A DNA stretch of 64,000 bases from Hansfordia pulvinata (lineage: Eukaryota > Ascomycota > Sordariomycetes > Xylariales): assembly GCA_006538405.1 (NCBI GenBank), contig BJKQ01000010.1, positions 1,674,001-1,738,000 on the forward strand. The letters are read 5' to 3'. Of the stretch, positions 55,017 to 64,000 are shown piece after piece (within the stretch, counting starts at the first letter, position 1; every line of letters begins with the position of its first letter). The notes under the pieces are model-generated. The model made no database searches. It worked only from the letters and a program-made list of their open reading frames with translations, and had not been told where the DNA came from. Both the position numbers and the translations under genes were made by a program.

Positions 55017-58000
55017 ATGGTACGTCATCGGTTTCCTCCCCCCAGCTCTCGACGACAGCCACAAGGACTCTCGAGACCCTGCTTCTGGCGTTGTGGTTCC
55101 GCTGTCGTGAGATAGCTGCAGCCTGTACCACCTTTAGCTTGTCCCCCGTCAACCAGCTCAAGCTGCGGCTATCCAGCCTATCGGCCACTCCCGGCAGGTT
55201 GCGCTACGAGCTTGTTGGACCGGTCCCGCTGTCGACCCCGGCCATAGCCATTGTTCGCCCTCTAGTCATCGCGAGGTCCACTATGCTAACCCAGCGCGCA
55301 TTCTATAGGGATCAATCAACAAAGAAGTCTCGCGCTACGAAACCACCGCTGTCTACACACATCCTGATGCGAAAGTCGACATTGTCCTAGTCCACGGCCT
55401 CAACGGCGACCCGAAACGCACATGGACCGCCAAAAACGACGTCTTCTGGCCTGCGGACCTCTTGCCCAAGTCTCTCAAGGAAGCCCGTGCCAACGTGCTG
55501 GTGTACGGATACAACGCCGACGTCTACTCGAAGAAGCATGGCACCACCCCGAGCGACAACTTTATATATCTTCACGCGCAGACGTTGGTCACGTCGCTCA
55601 CGCACTACCGCAAAGATGAGCAGACTGTGCGCAACCCCATCATATGGGTCTGCCACAGCTTGGGCGGCATCCTGGCCAAGCGCGCGCTGCTGTACTCGAA
55701 CGACCTCAAGGCTTCGGCGCATGAAGACTACCGCTCCATCTACACGTCAACTTATGGGATGATCTTTTTGGGCACCCCGCACACCGGCTCTGAAGTAGCA
55801 AGCTGGGGAACCATGCTGCAAGCCATGTCCGATGCAGTCGTGCCCAAGTCATTTTTCCAGTCCGAGTCAGTTTTACTGAAGACTCTCAAAAAGGACAACG
55901 AGACTTTACAGAACATCAACATTCATTTCTTGGATATTTACCAGCGATTCAAAATCCTCATGGCTCACGAGAACCATATGACGGACTTGAAAGGTACCAA
56001 GATGATGATAGTCGACGCCACCTCTGCCAGCCCGCAACTCCCGGGCGTCACCTACTACGCCATCGAGGCGACACACTCCAAGATGTGCAAATTTGACAGT
56101 CCTAATGCCCCTGGATACCGAACAATCGCGACGGCTCTTCGGGAGTGGGTTTTGAGTGCCCCTGACGTCGTATCCGTGCGGTGGCGGGTCGAGGAAGAAG
56201 AGAAGCTGGCCAGGGCCAGGCACGAGATGGAAGAGCGCATGAAGCCATGGGTAAGTTGTTCTTATCAGAATCTAGGTCGGACGGCTTGCTGACCTTGCAT
56301 CAGGTCGACCGCATTCAGCAACAGCACCAATCTGGCACAGGTTCGAGTAGGTCATCGCCATCCCTTTCCCTACGTGAGGGTCCTGCAGCCGCAGGGAGCG
56401 GTCGACTCCCAGGGACAGTCTTGTTTGAGGATGTCATCCTGCCTTACGAAGTTGAAGAAGCGGATGACGTCCCACGCACTTAGGTTGGCAGACAGTGAGT
56501 TTTTTTCGTGGAGCGATTGGCTGATTCGGGTTGAAATGTAGCTTCAGGGCAGAATAATTACAACACTTCTCCAATCAAGCCTACCTTAGAAATCGAGGAG
56601 CAACGCGAACGCCCTCTTCTCCCTGCACCAGATATCGAACAGGTGCAGTCCCCTGAAGAAAGCCGGTTTCCTTCGCAGCGCTCGACGTTCGACGTCACCC
56701 CAAGCGGCTCGTCCACCAAAGATCAGATCCGTGTCAAGCCCGCTGTTTTCAGACCGAACACGTACTTCAAGGGCCGAGAAAAGGAGATGAAGCAACTACA
56801 CAAGATCTTAATGGACCGGAAGAGGAGAGACGCCGGTACAACGTCGGCTCTCATCCAGAGCATGCCGGGCGGCGGTAAATCCCACCTCGCACGCCAGTAT
56901 GTCTTTGAGCATAGGCAGTCGTACCCCGGTGGAGTGTTCTGGATCCGCGCCAAGACGTTCAAAGAGCTCCAGTATGGATACTGGGACATTGCCAAGCAGG
57001 CCGACCTCATCGACACTGCGGGCTTGGAGAGGAACGAAGAGGCGGCGACCAGACAGATGATAGCAGCGGTGAGGGCGTGGTTGAACCGCAACACCAACTG
57101 GCTTCTGGTACTGGATGGCATACATTTCGACTACCCCGATCTCCAGTATTACATCCCTTTCGCTCCCAACACCAGCATCATCTACACTTCAACAGAGCGT
57201 GTCGTGGGCGAGGCCTATCAGTTCGACTATCCTCAAGTCATTGCCCTGGATCCCTTGACGCGCCAAGAGGCCCAAGAGCTTTTGCTGGAAGAAATGGGCA
57301 GACGGCAGCCATGGACTCAAGATGATCGCAGCCGAGCGCTTGAGCTGGTCGATGCATTGGACCGCCTCCCGCTGATGATTCATGTCGCAGCCCTGCACTT
57401 GAAGGCATCCCGCGAGCCCCTGGCGAAATACGTGCGATCTTTCAAGAGCAGACCCAGGGTTGGCAAGCTCCCAGCTTATGATGAAGTTCGAGACCAGCTG
57501 CAGAAGAACGGCGACATAGCAGCGTTGAACCTCATGTATATGCTGTCCTTTCTGGAGCAGCACATACCCGTGGAGATGATCGCATTGGGCGCCAAGTCTC
57601 TCACCCGAAGCACTCCCGTTAAATCCTCCAGTCCAGAGAGTCGCCGAATGACCCTCAACAACACTTTCCAAGTCCTGATTGCCTTCGCGTTGATCGAAAG
57701 GAATGAAAGCAGCGAAACGTCCTCCGTTAGCTCACGCAGCTCTCACAGCAACGACGCGAACACAGTCAGCCTCGACATTCTCAAGATACACAGCATCGTG
57801 CAGGCGTATTTTGTCGATGCCCTGGCGGAAGAACACGAGGCGCCATTCTGGCTGGAGCAGGCATGTGGCTTGTTTTGCCGTGCATTCGACGAAAGCAGAA
57901 ACAGAATCCTGAACGACACACAGACCGGGATACCACAAGACTTCCGTCGTTACCGCATGCACGGAGAGCGTCTGAAATTCCACCTCGCCCGCTTCGAGCG

Positions 58001-60616
58001 TGGGCACGCTCAGCAGACGCTTCAGGAGCTTCGTGGGTTGGTGGACGCACGGCTAAGCACCATTGACGGCATACTCAGTGAGTTGGAGATTCGTCTCTCC
58101 TATGCCAATCAACAAGGCTCAGGGGGGCAAGTGACGTCTGTGTTTGACAGAGCCAATAGTCTGTCGGATGGCAACTCCTCAACGCCGCCCAGTCAGAACA
58201 GCATCGAGTATTACACCGACGAAGGCATGACGCCAATGGAGTCACCCATGCCTTATGTACCGGCAGATAACTACAATCCCTACCACTGGCACGTCACGTA
58301 CCCCAATGACGTTCCATACCCGGAGGACGTCGACGATCTGGATGTCTCGCGCACGGTGACTCCGCAGGCGCCGCCTACCGAGATATTCGAGTCGATCACG
58401 ATGCCAGACGATGACGAGACGACCCGACAGGTTTTCGGACCCAACCACCGCACCATCAGGAAGCACTCGGAGAAGAGGTACAGGGACCATGCAGGTGCTT
58501 GGAGGGCAGCGTCCCAGATCATCAGCGACCCTCGCGTCAGCATAAGCCGCGAGAATGCGAAGGGGTCTATCTCAAGGAAGCCGTCGACGCCTATCAATCC
58601 AGCACTGCGGGTCGACACAGGGAGGGGCAGCGGGCACACCAGCGAGGCCGAGTCAAGCCTGGGCCGCATCAATAGGGGCTCGCCTGCAGCACAGGCAGCC
58701 GGAGATGCAATGACGCGTGACACAGTCGTCGACGCTCCTCGGCCTGCACGACCGAAGCTCATCGCTGGCAGGACATCGTACGCAAGTCCGCAGACAGGCG
58801 AGTCGCCAATTGAGGAAGACAAATCCATCGCAGGGACCATCACCAGCCCCATCGGATCCATCTCGACGCCCTCGTCTGGCTACACTGCCGCAACCATTAT
58901 GCGGCTCAAGGATGGTGGTTGCCCCGTGTCAGTCGACGGTCTGGCGCCGGTCAAGGTGTCGAGCCCGCTGGCTGCCGGTCCTATCAGCACGGACTCACTC
59001 AAGACACCGAGCCTCGCTAAGCAGCCGCCACGTCGAGATAACGAGGGCACGCCCCCTGCGCAACCCGAGCAAGAACAGATCGCGGCCCCGGCAGATCCGG
59101 CAGCTCTGCGTCGCCCAAAATCACGAACAAGTCCCGCGCAGCTCCGGAGCGCTTATCCACCACCGGCGCCCCTACCCGTTGAGGTCAACTCCTTCAGCAG
59201 CCTGCGTCCGTCTCCGGGAACTCGCTCCCAGGAGCTCATGGAGCGTTTACCTGAATACGCCATCGAGGACGATAACGACGAAGGTGACGAGTACCAGCCG
59301 CTCGCCCGCTCGGTGCCATCGGTTCTCCACTATCCTGTAGCACCGGGGCATATGGCGGCTTATCCTCCGCCACAGCCCACAGAAACTTTCGGCGTCAGCG
59401 GTGGCACCGTCGTCGCGCTGCACCCGGCTCCCTGGACGACTGCCTCAACCGCACAGGGTTACTCGAGCCAGCCCATGTCACGCGACCCGAGCCATCAATC
59501 AAGCCGCAGCCGGAGCTCGCGCGAATACGGCAGTGGCCACGCCCGAGCGCGTAGCGGCAGCGGTGGGAGCAGTATTAGCATCGGAGGCGGAGGCGGCGCA
59601 GCCCAGCTGCTGATGCTGCAGCAACGTGAACCCCGTTCCCGATGTCCCAGCGTCGTCGAAACAGAGCCCTCGCCCCGCATTCCGGCCCTAGATGGTCTCG
59701 ATATTGAGCCCACGAGCTACCAGCTGTACGATGAAGTGGCAAGGGGGCCGATGGACGGCTACGACGGCACAGGGCCGGGTCTTCCTCCGGGGTGCACACC
59801 GCGCCTCTTCCGTACCCGGTCACAACCCCTGTGTCGCACCACGTCCACGGCCATGGGCCAGGTATCCTGTCCAGGTGGCGGAGCAGGAGACACAGCAACA
59901 ATGCGGCGCTGGCACTGGAAGAGGACGAACGGCAACAGCAGCAGCACGATCTGTATCGCCACATTCGTGGGCAACAGAGTGACTCTCCCCGCCGAGCTGT
60001 GTCTGTGGGCGGCCGCCTGTACAGACTTCGCCGGAGGTACGGCGGGAGCAGCCCTAGTCCTGGTCCGGTCGCTGTCGCGGATCACCCGGTCGTCACCATG
60101 CCCACCGGCGCTAGCGCCGGCGCCTCTTTCGGAGTAGGGGACCAAGGATTGGTGACGGGAGGTGAGGACATGATGCGCTCCGCTTCGGGGGGCATTCGGC
60201 TTGCTGACGGTCGGATCGTCGAATTTGGTGTCGGCGGCGGGGCAAGCCCAAAGAACACCAGCCCTCAGTTTGGCGGAGGGGGCGTTTCCCCTTCGCCGTC
60301 GTTTACTTCCTTGACACATCAGCAGCAGCAGCAGCATCAGCAGCAGCAGCAGCAACAGACCCACGCGCGCAGGGCGTCACCTCTCAGAGGGGGCCGGCGT
60401 AGCAGCCCACCATCGTCAGCGGAGGGCGCGAGAATCGCGAGGTCCCCTTCCTCCTCCCCGCGCACTCACCTACATGGCTCGTCGCCGCCACCTCGCCGCT
60501 CAGTGACCAGCGGCGGTGGACGAAGATCGGCGTCACCCCTCTCCAACGCCTCTAGCAACAGCCCGGCGCGCTCTGCCGCAGTGGGCCTGGGCATCCGGGA
60601 ACGACGGGCTTCATGA
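55017..60616 (+). CDS. STAND/NLR-like protein: alpha/beta-hydrolase + NB-ARC + disordered tail (frame breaks)
   Basis: Proposed exons are 55017-55019 (ATG only), 55309-56250, 56304-56494 and 56542-60616, about 1736 residues. The N-terminal alpha/beta-hydrolase has DIVLVHGLNGDPKRTW, the nucleophile elbow VCHSLGGILAKRAL (about S118) and a likely catalytic His in EATHSKM; it resembles SesB-type effector domains of fungal NLRs. The NB-ARC part has the P-loop SMPGGGKSHLARQY (about K491), Walker B NWLLVLDGI (about D570), sensor NTSIIYTST, GLPL-like LDRLPLMIH and an MHD-like LKIHSIVQAYF. Instead of TPR, WD or ankyrin repeats, the last 800 or so residues are Ser/Pro/Gly-rich with a polyQ run. Such proteins are thought to sense a ligand, oligomerise and trigger a cell response. 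Two frame problems exist: one base missing in the G run at 59789-59792, and an in-frame TAG at 56481 that needs an indel or another intron. Confidence 0.8.
60320..60358 (+). repeat. CAG/CAA repeat encoding polyglutamine
   Basis: A CAG-rich run near the 3' end of the STAND gene encodes about twelve Gln interrupted by one His, in the frame that follows the proposed missing G. Confidence 0.8.
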
Positions 60617-61149
60617 TGCGCGGTCGTGATCGAAGAGTAGGCATTTCGTGGTTTCTATGCCATGGTCTCGAATGCTTCTTCACTCGCTCCCATTCATCCT
60701 CTGCTGTTCTCTCGAATGCCACCACTTCAGTTCTAATTTACACTCACATACAAGGTGTTACGGGTGTGATTTTGGGGAATCGGTTGGAGCGGCGTTCATA
60801 ATCGGCACGTTCATGTAAAATCTTTCTTGAAGAGACGGCGACACATCAGCATTGAGCATTGCACATAATACCGTGGCGGGAGACATACATTTTCATCGGA
60901 GCATAGGTTAGCATAGATATACAGAGCATATAAGACACGAGATAGTGGATCTTGAATACATCGACAGGTTTGGGAACGGCGAGGAACCAGGTTCAATCTA
61001 CTCATACAAGCCCCACACTGGCTAAAGAATTATAGACATGAAGTTGAGAACCCCCATTCACGCGCCTCTAAATCCTTGGAGAAAAGAATCACCTTATATT
61101 CTGACTCTGCATCCTCTAACGTGTCACATACATGCCATACCATGACACA
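60617..61149. other. Convergent spacer STAND gene / FAD oxidase
   Basis: About 0.53 kb between converging stops, AT-richer than the flanking genes, with no feature beyond presumed 3' ends. Confidence 0.55.
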
Positions 61150-64000
61150 TCATATCCCGAATTCGCTCCCCACGCACTTGCGGCAGCTGAACACGCCTCT
61201 TGGGTCGACCGCCCTCTTGATGCGGAGTAGGCGGGGTAGTTGGCGCCGAAATAGGCGTTGGCCCAGGAGGCGGAGGAGGGGGACGCATCGTTGTCCCCGC
61301 CGAGCCCGCGGTTCTCGCCGTAGTACACGGCCCCGCCAACGGCTGCGTCCAAGAGCGGCTGCATGGCCTCGAAGACGGTCTGCTGCGGGGCGTCGACGCC
61401 GGTCCAGGGGCCAGGGACACTGTGTTGGGGGCAAGGAGGATTATTAGCTCAATCTTTCTCTTCTCTCCTTCTTTCTTTGTCGACATATTTGTTTTGACTC
61501 TGAAGTGCGGGCCAGAGACTCGGTGTATCACGGGCAGCGTTGGAAAGGCCGCCTTGAAAATGCGAGGGGACGGGGGGTGGGGAGGAGATGCAATGGCGAA
61601 ACGGCGATGGGGAGAAAGGGCACCACTCACTGAACGTCTATCCATGCCATGGCATCTCGCCATGCTGGGTGCACTGCGGTCTGCCTCGTGGAAGTAAGTT
61701 GTTAGCTGAGTTCGATCACGTATGTTGAACCGGCCGCATCAGTGGTATTTCTCCTTGTCTCTCCGGGTTTCTCAGTCTTACCGCGTCGGGGTGGACGTCG
61801 TTGACGGCGCCTCCAGCATCTGTTGTCGAGGGAAAAAGACGGTCAGCGCAGGTTTCAGGCCGGGGAGGAGATCTCATGGAGGGATGAACGAGGACCGAAG
61901 CTATTTCGAGCCACTGACGTAAGGGGCCAGTTGAGGTAGAAAGAGAGGCAGCAAAGGCAGGGGAAGGAGGAGGGAGGGCATACTGGCGTTCCACAAAAAG
62001 GTCACGTTGGGCGGCAGCGCCAGGGCAAAGTCGACGACGCGGTCCAGGGCGGCCGGATCGCGAGCGGAGGCCTGGGACAGCACGCGGGCCGAGTCGAGAT
62101 AGTTGCCACCGACAGCCCCCGGGGACGACGAGAAGGGCGCAACGACGGCCGCGTAGGCGTCGCTCAGCGACTTACGGCCCCGGAACTGCCACGTCTTCAG
62201 CGACGCCTTGCAGCCGGCCACAGACGTCATGGGCTCGTACTCAGCCAGCGTCGCGTTGGCCTCGGGCGGCGGTGGGAGTTGGTCCTTGTCGCTGCTGCCG
62301 CTGCCGCTGCCAACGGGGAGCATGTCAAGCCCTGCCCACATGAGCTTGTCGCTGCTCGCTTGCCAAACGCCCTTGAAGTAGCGTTGATGGTTAGCTTAGC
62401 TCGGCCACTGCCAGGGCGGGAGGCAGTCTCGTGTCTCCGGACTATAGCTCCCAGAGAGCTTCACTCACCACGTGGCCGGCGTCGTGCAGCCGTGCCTGGC
62501 TGCGGATCATGACGGACATCATGCGGCCGTACGAGTCGCCGCTGTCACAGGTGATGCTGCCGCCCATGAGGTTGACGGCCCGAAGAGGCTCGTGCGCCTT
62601 GAGCCAGACGCGGGTCACGACACCGAAGGCGCCTGCGAGGAGGACGAGCAGATTCGGGCCAAAGTCAGCTGAGATTCTCTCTTCGAGGCCACGACGCAAC
62701 CATATAGGGGAGGGGGGCGGGGAGCGTAGAGAGAAGGAGAGTGGAGGAAAGGGAGCTCACGAACCGCCACCTCCACGCAAGGCCCAGAACAAGTCCTGGT
62801 TCTGGCACTCGTTGGCGATTCTTCTGATGCCGTCGGCCGTCACAACCTCAAACTGCAAGACGTCTACAGAAAGAAGAGAATATTTGTCAGAAATAGAAAT
62901 ACTTTTGCTTGCATCACCATGCGAGGGAGGAGGGGAATACTGACTGTCGACGGCCATCCCGTGCCTCGATGCCAGGGGACCTATTGTAAGACGCTCGGTT
63001 AGCGAGGGCCTCGCGCCCAGAGAAAATCGACTCACCGAGCCCGCCGCCGAGAACGTATCCACCGGCCGCGCCGACGCTGGCCGGGAAGCCGTTGACGGTG
63101 ACCTTTTCATTGTCGCCGGCCCATTCGTACAGCTCGCCAACACTGACGCCGGCGCCCATGGAGACGACGAACTGCGGCCGCGGCCGCGCCCCGTCCTCAT
63201 CGTCCCGGCAGCTGCACCCCTCGGGCGTAAAGTCGGCCACCGTTTTCGTGTCATTCATGTAGCGGGTCCAGATGGATAGTGCGCCGGCGCCCACGGACCG
63301 TCCGGCGTAGTCGTGCCCGCTCTGTTTGGTTCCGGGTCAGTAGTCCTTCCTTGATTGTGTGCTGGCGCACGTGACCGAGTGTCTCCATTGAGCGGCTCAA
63401 CCACACAGACAGATTCAAGGGAAAATAGAATAAAAAACTCACACTCTTAACGCGCAGACGCAGGTTGTGCTGCGCCGCGAAGCGCACGGCCGCCCCGACG
63501 GCGTCGGGCCCCGTGGCGTTGACAACGTACGACGGCATGCTGCCGAGGGTGCACAGGGCCTTGACCGGCGCCGTGGGGTCGTCCGGGAGCGGGCAGCCGT
63601 TGCCCGCGTCATCCTGCTCCAGCTGCGAATACATGACGGCGGCTGCTCATTTCCGAGGTCCATGATCAACTTCATAACTTCAGCAGAGAAGGGAAGACTC
63701 TCTTCGCATGACGTAGCATAGACCGCTTCTTAGGCTGACGAGAGAGTGTGAGACAACTTACCGGGCAGCGACACTCTCCAGTCGTCTTTGTCCTTGAGCT
63801 CCCCGGCCATCTCCCGGCATCGCGCCGCATCGTACGAGGGTCCGGCGTAGCAAGCGGCGCCGTACGGTTCCGTCCGGATCAGGCGCCCGCCGACCGTCGC
63901 ATTTAGGGCCGCCAGCGCGTCGGCACCTGGAAAACAGGCATCGCCGGGCAGACAGTAGGGAGCGCCGGCGAGGGCGGTTCCCGCTGCTGCCGCTAGCGCC
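61150..64000 (-). CDS. Secreted FAD-linked oxidase, VAO/berberine-bridge type (5' partial, apparent frameshift)
   Basis: The start lies beyond the right edge; the first visible residues ([16 protein letters not shown]) look like the end of a signal peptide. Ten visible exons: 63762-64000, 63443-63643, 63036-63321, 62945-62980, 62765-62863, 62469-62632, 61984-62371, 61782-61819, 61631-61680 and 61150-61419. The FAD domain shows [14 protein letters not shown], whose His is the usual covalent FAD site, then [16 protein letters not shown] and [11 protein letters not shown]. There is no second cysteinyl FAD site, so attachment is probably single. The C-terminal BBE segment is ANYP then [20 protein letters not shown]. 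These lie in different frames: a run of four C (61233-61236 on the minus strand) needs a fifth. Such enzymes oxidise alcohols, oligosaccharides or secondary metabolites; substrate unknown. The exon 5 donor (GTTCGT) is unusual. Confidence 0.88.

Noticed and set aside
1..64000. Programmed ribosomal frameshifting as the cause of the frame breaks
   Set aside because: The six sites share only a short G/C run, have no slippery heptamer or obvious downstream structure in common, and lie in families not known to use frameshifting.
1..64000. Repeat-induced point mutation or transposon remnants
   Set aside because: I saw no AT-rich RIP-like tract, terminal repeat pair, target-site duplication or transposase/reverse-transcriptase motif.

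Overview
The window is nuclear DNA of a filamentous ascomycete, most likely a sordariomycete and possibly Hypocreales. The evidence is short GT-AG introns of about 46-100 nt with GCTAAC-like branch sites, 0.3-4.7 kb intergenic spacers, orthologues typical of that class (21.3 kDa complex I subunit, Str2-like cystathionine gamma-synthase, Ubp2), a Zn2Cys6 factor, a fungal rhodopsin-fold 7TM protein and GH28. The order-level guess is inference. I support 17 protein genes and one tRNA gene (16 protein genes are well supported, one is tentative).

Layout: 2-4 kb ATG4 autophagy protease (+); 4.8-6.8 kb JJJ1/DNAJC21 ribosome-biogenesis J-protein (-); 7.9-9.8 kb cystathionine gamma-synthase (-); 10.9-12.4 kb SPX-RING ubiquitin ligase (-); 14.9-20.6 kb three accessory genes on one strand (SDR reductase, Zn2Cys6 regulator, 7TM membrane protein); 24.8-26.6 kb secreted GH28 (+); 27.3 kb intron-containing tRNA-Tyr; 28.9 kb secreted protein of unknown function; 30.4-32.0 kb DNA primase small subunit (+); 33.1-34.9 kb HAD-type 'Swiss Army Knife' RNA-repair-like protein (-); 35.9-36.7 kb tentative two-exon gene; 36.8-37.6 kb complex I 21.3 kDa subunit (-); 39.9-43.9 kb UBP2 deubiquitinase (+); 44.2-44.6 kb small secreted Cys-rich protein (-); 49.3-50.3 kb SNIP1/Pml1-like FHA protein (+); 55.0-60.6 kb alpha/beta-hydrolase plus NB-ARC STAND protein (+); 61.2 kb to the right edge, secreted FAD-linked oxidase (-, 5' end outside the window).

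Most genes are independent housekeeping functions. The accessory content lies at 15-29 kb and 44-64 kb, amid long spacers rich in simple repeats and in a recurrent TACGAGTA/TACTCGTA word.

The strongest unexpected signal is technical or evolutionary. Six otherwise intact conserved genes each need exactly one additional base, always in a G/C run of two to four, to restore the family reading frame. This fits systematic homopolymer under-calling in the assembly better than six independent pseudogenes. The most interesting biology is the hydrolase-NB-ARC STAND protein with a long disordered tail in place of a repeat sensor, and the small secreted cysteine-rich protein. I found no CRISPR array, transposon or rRNA gene.
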